Origin: Patiria pectinifera
Taxonomy: Eukaryota > Echinodermata > Asteroidea > Valvatida > Asterinidae
Direction: 5' to 3'
DNA length: 64,000 nucleotides
Assembly: GCA_029964075.1 (NCBI GenBank)
Contig: CM057146.1
Coordinates: forward strand, 10,063,501-10,127,500
Under the pieces are notes generated by a model that was not told the DNA's origin, made no database searches, and saw only the letters and a program-made list of their open reading frames with translations. The position numbers and the translations under genes were made by a program. Position 1 is the stretch's first letter. Each line of letters opens with the position of its first letter. Shown here piece after piece: positions 34,101 through 43,403 of this stretch.

Positions 34101-37100
34101 CCTCAAAGGCTCTCTGTACTAGGGTGCGGTTGACCGATGACTTGATGCTGGGGTGATGAAACGACCGCTGGTGGAGATAGCGGTCGGTGTGGGTTGGTTT
34201 CCTGTAGACGCTATGTCCCAGGGTGCCATCCGGATTCCTGGAGATCTTGACGTCCAGGAAAGGAATGGTGCCGTGCTGTTCTTGTTCCATGGTGAAGCTG
34301 ATGCTGGTGTGTTGCTTGTTGAGGTACTGGAGGAAGTCTTGAAGTGTGTCCGGGCCATGGGGCCACACAACGAAGGTGTCATCAACGTAGCGTAGCCACA
34401 GGCTCGGCCGAAGATCCGCTGTGAGGAGGAAGGAAGACACGAACTCCTCCATAAAGATGTCGGCTAGGACCGGGGATAAAGGAGATCCCATGGAGGTCCC
34501 AGCCGTTTGCTCGTAGAACTTGCCTTGCCACTGAAAACAACTGGAAGAGATACATGTTAGTAACAGATCATGAATTTGGTCGGTGGACAGGTCTGTGCGT
34601 TCAGCAAGAGTGGTATCATGTTCAAGTCTTTCCTTAGCTAGTTTGCAGGCCTCGCCTGTGGGGACATTGGTGAAGAGTGAGACGACGTCAAAACTGACAA
34701 GCAAGTCAGTGGGTTGGACGGTGAGGTTTCTGGTGATGCTGACAAACTGGGAAGAGTTGGACACATGGTGTGGTGTGTGACCCACCAAGGGTCTGAGGAT
34801 TTTGGCCAAGTGTTGGGCTGTGTTGTAGGTGGGGAACCTCGAGAGGCAACTATGGGGCGCAGAGGGATCTCAGGTTTGTGAATCTTAGGTTGACCAAAGA
34901 ACCTGGGACAGATCGAACTGGAGGGTCTGAGTCGTCTGTAGAGGGGGGTGGATAATGCATCTGCTCGATGCAGGAGGAGAAGTTGGCTGGCAACTCGCTT
35001 CTCGATGGCGGGGATGGGGTTCTTGGGGAGTGGGCGGTATGAACCAGAAGAAAGAATGTCTTTTACCTTGCTGCTGTAGTCTTCCCTGTCCATGACGACG
35101 GTAGCGTTGCCCTTGTCCGCTGTGAGGATGTGGATGGAGTTGTCTCGGCGAAGGTCACTGACAGCAAACCGCTCTGTTTTGGTCAGATTAGGTTTAGCTG
35201 GGCGAGCCTTGCGGAGGACTTCATTCATCTTGATGCGGACGTCGTTGGCTGCTGTCTTGGTGAGGTGTCTGAGGGCTGGCTCCTTCGACTGGATGATGCT
35301 CTCGATGGGAACAGACCTTGGAGGAACAGCAAAGTTCATGCCAAGGGACAGAACTTTCGTTTCGGTACTGTTCAGCTGTCGGCTGCTGAGGTTGACTACA
35401 GTATGCTTGGTGAAGGTGTCTTGACTACGGAGATGAGGTGGATGGCGCCAGGATATAGGAGATCCAGATGGCAGGTTACGCGGACGAGAAGACTGACGCC
35501 GGGATATAGGAGATCCAGTTGGCGGGCTATGTACGCGAGATGGACGACGCCAGGATATAGGAGATCCAGTTGGCGGGCTACGGTTACGGTGGGAAGGAGT
35601 CGGAGTATTCCGTTCCTTGCGTTCCAGGAGGTAGAATTTCCTAAGTTGTTTCTTGCGGGTGGTGGAGAATACAAACTGGCTAGAAGAAGTAGTGAGAGAA
35701 CAAATCCTGTCGAAGTGGACTGGTTCCAAGGTGGAGCGAAGATCCTCTTCCGTGTCGGTGATCTGCTGGTCGAGGACTCCGCCTTTTGCTACTTAAGTAT
35801 CCACTTTCTTAGAGTTTAGGCATTCTCCTGAAGACGGTCAGAGCATACTGACCGGAACGTCGAGTTTATACCTCTGGTTCTCTTCAGAACCATTCTCTTA
35901 GTTGAGAAACTATTCGCACATGGTGTTTCCGCAAACCCTTCATTATTTATGTAAATGTTAGCAAAATAAAAGAATTTCATACAGTTTGTGGTTCGTATAT
36001 AAAAAGAAAGGAATTTAACTTGTCTGATAAATATAATCTACATGAGTTTTTTTTATACGAACAGCCCACAGCAGAGTGGTGGTTCCTCCAGCTGTCCAGC
36101 AACAACCCCAAGTCCGGGTGACGACCAGCAGGGCAGCCAATCCTCAACTCCCAGTACTGAGGACGGGAAGGCTAACGAGGGGAAAAGAAGACCCTCTGGG
36201 TTGGCCAAGAAGGGCGGACTTGGTGGTCCTTTCCGACGAGCCTGCGGATACCTCAAGGATTTTTGGAATAAGGGATCGAGAACACCCATGCCACCCGGAG
36301 GTCCCCCAGGCTTCTATGAGGTTGCAAATGGGTAAATTAGTCTCTCTGTGTGAATCTGTTTTACATGCTAAGTTTAGAAATAAAAGATGACAAAATGAAT
36401 TGACATGAACATTCTTGCCCTACATTATTCAAAAAGATCTCGTTTCATCGTAGATCTTCAGGTGGCTCTCAGCCTGAAAAGGTCTCCACAAATTCCAACG
36501 TGGACACCAACCATCTCACTTCAGGCATCCCTGGACCAACAAAACATCATGGAAAGGGGGCAACCAGGGGAGCGGGGAGCAACAAGGAGGGGGACAGGTG
36601 GAAGGCAGTAGAGGCCACGTATACAGGGAGGTACACTAGCAAGGTTACCCCCTTGCTTGACACCTCCTCGACAAACACCTCTAGTTCCGGTGGCAGCATC
36701 CCACTTGGGGTTGATACAACATCTCTAGGCTCCAACCTATTGCCTGCGGGTGTGGACGCCCGTTCCGTAGCAGCCTGGGCCGTTACTGATTGGACAAGTC
36801 AAAGAAAGGAAAACCAGCCCGGTCAACAAGTCCAGTCCCAGCCCCTTGCCCAGCCAAGACAGCCTCCAACTGTCATCTGCCATGGGGCTAGCTTGGCTGA
36901 AGACACCGGACCGACGCCAGTAGAACGATTGAGCAACATCAGAATTCACCAAGAAACAGGATACAGGAGGACTCACAGGTAAACAACAGACGATATACAG
37001 TCATACATGTACAGGATGTATTCATCCCTGGAAAGTTTTTTATAAATCTTCAAAGGAAAAACAGACCAATATGTTTATGCGTATGCATCAGCTCTTTAAA

Positions 37101-39556
37101 TCTTCTTTTAATGGTAGTTAGAGAAAAAATAATCTTAAATGAAAACTAATTTTGCAGGATCATCCACGTCAAGTCATCATCCCCGAGCACCTCCGAGTCT
37201 TCCTAAGAGAGATCTCCGGCCGCCCTAATGGACCCTCATCAGTTCTGGCCCTGTGCCCTAGTCGCCACTCTGTATGCCAACCAAGAGTGGCGGCCCATGA
37301 TGAGTGGTCCATGACCAACTTTTGGCGACCATACAGCTGGTTGTCTGTCAGACTACCATCCTAAAGATCCTAAGAGAGATCTCCGGCCGCACTAATGGAC
37401 CCTCATCAGCCTGCCCTGTGCCCTAGTCGCCACTCTGCATGCCAACCAAGAGTGCCGGCCCATGATGAGTGGTCCATGACTTTTGGCGACTAGCTGGTTG
37501 TCTGTCAGACTACAATGCTAAAGAGCTCTCCTCCTGAAGACTTTAGATCAGAAACACACTGTACACCAGCAGGGTGACATTCCTGCTAGACACCACCTCG
37601 ACTCTAGTTCCGGCGGCAGCATCATATCTGGAGTTGATACAAGACCTCTAGGCTCCAACCTATTGCCTGCAGGTGTGGACGCCCGTTCCGTAGCCCTAGC
37701 AGCCTGGGCCGTTTACTGATTGGACAAGTCAAAGAAAGGAAAACCAGCCCGGTAAACAAGTTCAGTTTCAGCCCCCTGCCCAAGCTGCCCTGCCAAGCCA
37801 GACTCCAAATGTCATCTATCATGGGGCTGGCAATAGCTGAAGACTCCGGACCGACGCCAGTAGAACGATTGAGCAACATCAGAATTCACCAAGTTACAGG
37901 ATACAGGAGGACTAAAAGGTAAGCTAGAGACCTGGAGTGTATTTATCCCTGAATGGCTCTCCGTAAATCCTGTGGTAGCATGATACAAAAAAAGGATTCC
38001 TGGTAGTGGTAGTTTTTTTGATAAAGAACAGGTACATGAGTGACATTTAACAACAAATTTTCCATGAAAACTCATTTTGCAGGATCATCAACGTCAAGCG
38101 ACTCTCCCCAAGTACCTCCGAGTCTTCCCAAAGAGAGATCTCCAGCCGCCCTTGTGGACCCTCATCAGTCCTGTCCCTGTGCCCTACGTCGCCACTCTGC
38201 ATGCCAACCAAGAGTGGCGGCCCAAGATGAGTGGTCCATGACCGACTTTTGGCGGCCAGCCTAAAAGATCTCTCTCCTTCTGAAGACTCGGTGCAGAGAC
38301 GCAGTCCACACGGGGAGGGGGGAGGGGGAGGGGGTGTAACATCATCGCGCGACTTATTGTCGATGAAGGTGATCATCGTTCTACTGGGATATGGCAACTG
38401 AGGATCACTCCAAAGGTGAATGTCACAAAATAGTGCAAATCGTGAAAGTCTGATAGATATTTTTCCTCATCAGATTGGCTCGGTAAACCCTTCAGTAATT
38501 ACCCCAAAAAAATAATAAGACAATAATTATTACAATGTAGTAGTTAGAAAGATACTACTGAAGAATCGTGTACCTACATTGTAACATTTCCCTTTGTGAC
38601 ATGTAGTAATGGGATATAGGATGTCAACTGCCCCAGAAGAATCACCTTCACCAAATGGAATCTAATACACCTAAAAAAGACATGATGACATCATGCTTTG
38701 TTTAAATGCACACATTAATATGCGGCCGTGTAGGTACGAGTGGCTCTTGTCCCTCCCTGGTTCCTATATGAAAGCGCACATGTAAACAAAGCATGACGTC
38801 ATTATGTCTTATGTCTATTGATCAGTGTGCTTGTCTTTATCCAAACGTCTGCTTATAATACAGTACGTCAGATTGGTGATGTGATTGTTAACTTGATGAT
38901 AGATGCATGGAATTCGGCACGCAGTCAGAGTATGTAATGAGAAGGATATATTGAGCTTCATGTATAGGGTCATTGTGTCCTTTGAAAAACGTAAAGGTAT
39001 ACGAAATAACAAGCAATGGCAGTCATTTTGAAAATTTGGAAAATTGCTTGTCTTTCTACTTATATTTTTTCAAAGAACAAATCTCTGATGGCCCTATAGA
39101 CCTTGATCATGCTGCCACCATTTCAGTCATGGTCCCTGTGTCCAATCACAGTACCGAGTGATAATGTTTCTTGCGCAAAAAGGGACCAGACTATTTTTCT
39201 TGCAGCCTCGCTTTGGCTACGTTGATCGAATGGGGAAAATTCAAACGGCCGCAACATGATAATGGTCTATAGCCAAATATCTGCCCAAAGACATACTCTG
39301 GACTGTGTGCCAAATGCCTTGCATTTATCATCAAAGTATAAACAATCCCCACCCCTTTGCGTTTAATTTAATGCGTTTTTTACCTTACAGTGAAGATGGG
39401 ATTGAGAGATGGGATTGGAATGACGTCTGGATCATCGAGGACATGAGCCCAGATCAAGGGAGGACAACTGACATTCCGTGGAAAAAAAGGGGGGATTATT
39501 CCCCAGGAGTGTTCCTGTTATTCACGTTTAATATTAGCATCACAGAAAATGAGTAG
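30825..39556 (+). CDS. Uncharacterised array gene, copy 1 (four-exon model)
   Basis: The model joins 30825-31126, 36065-36331, 36454-36978 and 39391-39556: 1,260 nt, 419 aa. All three junctions are GT/AG in phase 2, and the frame stays open. Residues 1-101 have a basic Lys/Ala/Arg/Pro tract, then LNCCLREPE and an acidic tail. Residues 102-190 are Ser/Pro/Gly-rich and end RACGYLKDFWNKGSRTP...GFYEVANG. Exon 3 is Ser/Thr/Gln-rich and mostly disordered. The last exon is acidic and Trp-rich (GIERWDWNDVWIIEDMSPDQ). No signal peptide, membrane segment or known domain is seen. I do not recognise the family. Odd features: intron 1 holds a Penelope-like element, and a 1-nt deletion in the last exon replaces the C-terminus found in copies 2 and 3. 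Exon 4/5 alternatives lie in intron 3. Existence as a transcribed gene is inferred from splice phase and copy conservation. Confidence 0.65.
31570..31790. mobile_element. GTTTAGCAATT palindromic MITE, intron 1, unit 1
   Basis: TACACTGCAAAAACTGTG at the left is partly mirrored by GTGTTTAATTGCAGTATA. The interior is a string of AAACATGTTTA palindromes. The copy at 42225-42455 has the opposite orientation. Confidence 0.7.
31925..32010 (-). mobile_element. Diverged fragment of the Penelope-like terminal repeat, unit 1
   Basis: TATACCTCTGGTTCTTTTC through GGTGTTTCCGCAAACC and CATTATTT matches the outer ~85 bp of the terminal repeat at 35860-35948 with several mismatches. The same fragment is present in units 2 and 3, so it predates amplification of the array. 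Confidence 0.75.
32312..32687. mobile_element. TTAGGCC-family MITE, unit 1 intron 1
   Basis: TAAGGCCACAAAAAAAAA with GGTCCCTGGTCAG is mirrored by CTGACCAGAGACGGAC and TATTTTTTTGTGGCCTAA. Confidence 0.75.
32702..33088. mobile_element. TTAA-flanked MITE, unit 1 intron 1
   Basis: CCCTAAAAGGGC at the left and GGCCCTTTTAGGG at the right, with TTAA at 32698-32701 and 33089-33092. Contains a run of more than 20 G followed by a C run. The same element sits in units 2 and 3. Confidence 0.8.
33151..33322 (+). repeat. Penelope-like terminal repeat, left, inverted
   Basis: Starts AAATAATGAAGGGTTTGCGG and ends CAAAAGGCGGAG. Exact reverse complement of 35777-35948 as far as I can compare by eye. Contains the hairpin GGTCAG / CTGACC near 33250. 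Confidence 0.9.
33481..35729 (-). pseudogene. Penelope-like polyprotein: reverse transcriptase + GIY-YIG endonuclease, one frameshift
   Basis: Two overlapping minus-strand frames (35729-34638 and 34809-33481) form one ORF of about 750 codons, broken by a single-base deletion near 34838, where the conserved GSPTYN-type motif is disrupted. The first part has three 17-residue repeats with GSPIS (residues 55, 72, 89), then the Penelope N-terminal and RT motifs TADKGNATVVMD (~203-214) and GQPKIHKP (~279-286). The second part has RT motif A LVSFDVVSLF (Asp41), motif B GTSMGSPLSPVLAD (~104-117), motif C YVDD (141-144), and a C-terminal GIY-YIG domain starting GVYRIPCECGKVYIGETGR (335). Catalytic residues are visible throughout, so the deletion is the only obvious lesion. 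The enzyme reverse-transcribes the element RNA at a nick made by the endonuclease (family knowledge). Confidence 0.92.
35777..35948 (-). repeat. Penelope-like terminal repeat, right
   Basis: Partner of 33151-33322. It lies upstream of the coding region on the minus strand and probably contains the element promoter, as known for Penelope elements (inference). Confidence 0.9.
36065..36331 (+). CDS. Array gene copy 1, exon 2
   Basis: The acceptor TATACGAACAG follows a T run; the first base completes the codon begun in exon 1 (AG|C, Ser). Reads SPQQSGGSSSCPATTPSPGD through FYEVANG to the donor GTAAATTAG. Confidence 0.7.
36454..36978 (+). CDS. Array gene copy 1, exon 3
   Basis: The acceptor TTTCATCGTAG is followed by GG|A TCT TCA GGT in phase: GSSGGSQPEKVSTNSNVDTN, continuing open for 175 codons to GYRRTH and the donor GTAAACA. 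Includes GRYTSKVTP and AAWAVTDWTSQRKENQ. Confidence 0.7.
37158..37206 (+). CDS. Alternative terminal exon 4, copy 1 (short tail)
   Basis: The acceptor TTTTGCAG at 37150-37157 is strong and in the right phase for exon 3. Reading on gives RIIHVKSSSPSTSESS and a stop. Longer open frames here are in other phases. It could be an alternative C-terminus or a decayed exon. Confidence 0.35.
37365..38270 (+). pseudogene. Internal duplication of exons 3-4 within intron 3, copy 1
   Basis: 37365-37520 repeats exon 4 sequence. 37641-37918 repeats the second half of exon 3 (CTCCAACCTATTGCCTG, GATTGGACAAGTCAAAG, CGACGCCAGTAGAACGA) but has a 1-nt insertion (GTTTACTG for GTTACTG) and a stop at GGCAATAG. 38083-38230 is a further exon-4-like copy with a strong acceptor, open in phase for 48 codons to a TGA. 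The middle part is therefore a pseudo-exon, and the last could still serve as an alternative terminal exon. Confidence 0.6.
39391..39556 (+). CDS. Array gene copy 1, last exon (frameshifted C-terminus)
   Basis: The acceptor TTACCTTACAG is in phase with exon 3. Reads EDGIERWDWNDVWIIEDMSP, then, after a 1-nt deletion in the GA-rich run near 39481, shifts to a different 28-residue tail ending ITENE. A polyadenylation signal AATAAA lies at 39675-39680. Confidence 0.65.
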
Positions 39557-42224
39557 AAAAAGTAATGATTAGATTTTTGTTAATAGTGTGATTTACAGGG
39601 TTTTGAAATTTAATTTATACAATCAGGAAATCAGCAATGTTAGAAAATCATTCTGCCATGCATGTACTACATATAATAAAGGTATTCTATATTCAAATAT
39701 ATAGGGGACAAAAATGTATACCTTTCAAATTTAAGTGAACAAAATACCAATCAAATTTTAGTGAAAAAAAACCAAATCAGCTTAACTATAGAATCTGCAA
39801 ATCAACTGCAATATCAATACGACGTATACACCAAATCGGATCTCTAAAAAATAACAATATAGCGGGGGTGGGGGGGGTGGGTGTTAAAATAATACTTAAG
39901 TTGTATTTAGTGGTCATTTTTAGTTAAGACGAAGTGAACACTTGAAACTGGAAACAGCAAATAGAGTGTAGTGCAGGGGTAAATACTCCGTGATAAAAGT
40001 TGGTAAATTACACACAAGGATGATCACAAAAAATGATCATTCTTGGATTAAGCTTAGATACGAGTATTGGAAATATGGTTAAAATACCGTTGAGGATGGG
40101 AAAAGGAATATTAAGGTTTGTGAAGAGGCTTTAAGTTTTTTTTATGTTGAACATTTTTAATCATCGATGGAACAAGGGTTTTCTTTTTTTATTTCGACCA
40201 AACTTCATATTTTGAAAAGAATTTCGATGACGATTAAACAAGAATCAGCAGTATTTTTTTAAACAAAGCAAAACCACTAAACAGCAAACACCATCGTATA
40301 CAGTTTGTATACGTTGATTGAAAGTGGACCATAGTATCACGTGTCAGTAGATTTGCATAATTGTACACAATCTACAACGAATGTTATCAAATTCAGCGAT
40401 AAAATTCCTGGGTTTTCTTTTATTTTATATAACAACCAAAGGGTGAGATGACACCTTATCCACACGCACATCCCTGAAAGAAGACAGGAGCCTATCCAAA
40501 CCTACATCCCGAGGAGAAGACTGAGGAGAGGATGCTAACTGTCAACACCAGACTGAGAACAGAGAGGCAACAGAAGAGCTTGGGCATTCCAAACATCAAC
40601 CTTCCAGGGAGTCAGGATCCTAAACGTCCACACATCTTATAGGGTACAACCTTGTATTAAAATTCCCATAGAAACTAGAGCTAAATGCCCATACTTCAAA
40701 ATTCGTTTAAAAGTACTCAAAACTCACACAGGCATTTAAGCTGCACAGAATAATGGCGATTAACATGTCATCTTTCAGTTTCGTTTCATTTTTTGGTGGG
40801 TTGACCATTGACTTTTCGAGATATTCTCACCCAAAGAAGACGACCCCTATGGTAGATGCCAAGGCACTCTCTGCCAAACGATGAACATTATTTTTATCTT
40901 AAGAAATGGAAAAACAAATAAAATAAAAGCTTGTGGCTTGAAAAGCGAAATAATCAACCTGATTTTTTCGTAAGAAGCTTCAGCCTAAAGGACGGCTTAT
41001 AAAACGAATCTATTTCTTTTCAAACTTCCTTGTATAATAGGAAAATCACCTAGTCTGGTTCTGATCCAAATCTGCCATGACAGCCTTAAGAACCATGACC
41101 ATAGACCACAGGGGACAAGGGGACATGACCATGCAGGGACAGGAGGAAAGCAGCAGGCAAAGCAGGACGTGATCTTTTGGACTGCAAAGAGAGGAACTTG
41201 AACTTAATGTGGTTATATCAAACTCCTGCCTATACGGTGGGCTGCCAATGCCAGCCTCTTGAGCCCAAGTCAAGAACACAATCCTTCTTTCAAACTTCCA
41301 AGGACATGTTCTGTAGTTCAGTAAGTGATGAACCACCATTGACAATGCGATTATTCTCCCCTTTGGTTTCAAATTAGGTTATGAAATGAGAGATGAAACT
41401 AATGACTTAGTATAAACCAACGAATTAGAACCGTAGCTATTTTCACATCATTCATGTCTGAACAATTGAAACTTTGTGTCAGTACATGTATAACAATTCT
41501 TTTCATGTATAAGAAATCAATAATATCAAAAGTATGCTGATTAAGGAGTTGACAAACTTGGTTGCCATGGAAAGCTGGAGCCGGATGGGAATTTCCCCGT
41601 CTTTTTTTCCCCAAAGGATTTTCGCGGGGTTTTCGCCCATCCCGTATAATCAGCGAATTCTTTAAATCTGTACTTCAATCAAATGTAAGTTTTTGTTCAC
41701 CTCACCTATGTTTTAGCAAATTATAGATTATCCTATCCTGCACCACTTTTATTGGGTGATTGTTACTTATGTTTAAATTATATTTAAAACTTTGGAACGA
41801 AATGCCATGAAGGATTTCATTATACCCTTGGTAAAGAAATACAAAACAAATGAAGACGTTATTCACGAAGAGGGATCAGAGTCTCGAACAATAATCATGT
41901 CAGTTATAGCATTTTAATCAGAACTATTATAGTGCAGATTTGGCGATATATACTTTCAAATATAGGTTGCATAAGAAATAAACCGGCATTAATATTGATT
42001 GAAACACAACATCCGGGTGTTGAATTTCTTTCTTATCTTTTAACACTTGCAACCACTGAGCTCAATTTTAAATAAAACTGAAGGCGGTGGAACTATGCTT
42101 CCAAAATCCGAGAGATAGTGTTCACGTTTTGCCAAACTTAGGATCCAAATTAACCGAAATCGGCTGCAGTAAATGATAATCGGCTAAATGATAATCAGAA
42201 GATCGGCTGATTTTTTAGCTAAAC
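39557..42224. other. Unit 1 3' flank, no gene seen
   Basis: Contains the probable 3' UTR with AATAAA at 39675 and the truncated inverted repeat at 40641. The remainder has no coding region and is shared with units 2 and 3. Confidence 0.5.
40641..40850 (-). repeat. GGGTGCAC-family repeat, inverted, truncated, unit 1
   Basis: Matches the 5' half of 49950-50428, then stops at GACGACCCCTAT, where about 355 bp present in unit 2 are missing. Confidence 0.7.
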
Positions 42225-42455
42225 TACACTCTACAAACTGCGTTTAGCAACTACACACAATCTTGCTATCACTTTGTAAACATGTTTAGAAGCTAAACAT
42301 TATGTGTTCAATTCCTAAACATCAATGTTCAATTGCTAAACACTGTTCATCCTTACGCTAAACATGTTTAGTATTTAATAACATGTTTACAAAGTGATAG
42401 CAAGAAATTGTTTAGAAAAAAAATGTTTAATTGCTAAATACAGTTTTTGCGGTGT
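42225..42455. mobile_element. GTTTAGC palindromic MITE, 3' end of unit 1
   Basis: Reverse-oriented relative of 31570-31790: TACACTCTACAAACTGCG...CAGTTTTTGCGGTGTA. With the intron-1 copy of the next unit it brackets the promoter and exon 1 in inverted orientation. Confidence 0.7.
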
Positions 42456-42667
42456 ATTGATGGATAACGGATGCCCGGTGGACTCAAGAGAAACATACAG
42501 GAGGCTCTGTACCTGTGAGAATTCCGAGTATTTTTCAAAGAATTTTGAAGCCTGCGCATTTAGCACTAGTGTCTATGGGAATTTTTTTGCAGGGTTGCAC
42601 CCTTATTATAGCACGGACGCCGGCGATTAATTATTTGGACAACCGAAACAATGGGAGACTTTTGAGA

Positions 42668-42790
42668 CGTTGGTGGCAGCAAACACACCGGTCCTTTTTT
42701 TCCATTGTTTGCGTCATGTTTAGCATGTGAGCTTTAGCTTAAACATGAAAGGACCGTACCGGTGAGTTTGCTGCCACCAACGTCTCAAAA
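42668..42790. repeat. Promoter-proximal hairpin, unit 2
   Basis: Both GGTGGCAGCAAAC arms are present. The centre reads TTTGCGTCA instead of TGACGTCA. Confidence 0.8.
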
Positions 42791-43101
42791 GTCTCTCATT
42801 GAAGGCCACAAAACAAATCCCAAGAAAAAAGCCCACTGAAGATGGCAAGCATAAAAGTCAATGATGAGCATGAGCGCGCGCCTTTACGAGACGGTGGCAG
42901 CAAACTCCCATTGTTTGCGTCATGATTGTCTCATAAACCTCCCATTGTCTCGCTTATGCATAAATTAACGCGCAGAGTAACATGACTCGACGTCAAACGC
43001 GAAACGTAAACATACAACACAACATTTCACGTATCGTGTTATGTGCGCCACAGTGGTATTTCCAGAGTGATATTTTTTGGTTGAGTACGTGAATTTCAGA
43101 C

Positions 43102-43403
43102 ATGTTCAACGGCATTAACCAGAGAATTTTGATGTCGGCTGCGATGTTTGGAGCCCCCACGCCGACAGTAGATTGGAACACACGGCCGAAACCAAAGAAC
43201 AAGCCGGCCAAGGCCAAGGCGAGATCCGCGCGGGCCAAATTTGGCAGCGGGCCCGGGAAGAAAGGAAAGGGTGTTCGGAGTCTGATGGGCCGTCTCAACT
43301 GCTGCCTTCGGGAGCCCGAGGTGGAAACAGACTCCTTGGATGCCATGGAGAGGGGGGAGGCACTGGACGTGGTGGATGTTGAGTCGGTGGAAATCAAAAC
43401 GAG
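43102..43403 (+). CDS. Array gene copy 2, exon 1
   Basis: Identical to exon 1 of copy 1. Donor GTGAGAATT at 43404. Confidence 0.7.

Larger units (their letters stand above)
33117..35948 (-). mobile_element. Penelope-like retroelement, nearly complete
   Basis: The 2,832-bp element is flanked by a 12-bp target duplication ATGTAAATGTTA (33105-33116 and 35949-35960). It has 172-bp terminal repeats in inverted orientation (33151-33322 and 35777-35948) that look identical by eye. An extra 34-bp tail is present only at the left (33117-33150). Inverted partial terminal repeats plus a short one-sided extension are characteristic of Penelope-like elements. The coding strand is minus. Units 2 and 3 carry the uninterrupted target, ATGTAAATGTTAGCAAAAT. 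Together with the matching terminal repeats this indicates a recent insertion, after the array formed. Confidence 0.92.
30205..42511 (+). repeat. Tandem array unit 1 (12.3 kb)
   Basis: First of the directly repeated units, starting at CCTGTGAGAATTCCGAG. It contains gene copy 1 and the extra Penelope-like insertion (2,844 bp with target duplication). Relative to units 2 and 3 it also lacks about 355 bp of the inverted GGGTGCAC repeat at 40850. Confidence 0.9.

Noticed and set aside
36076-36390. Alternative 104-116 codon plus-strand frame over array exon 2
   Set aside because: It does not connect in phase with exon 1 and runs through the exon 2 donor site into the intron.
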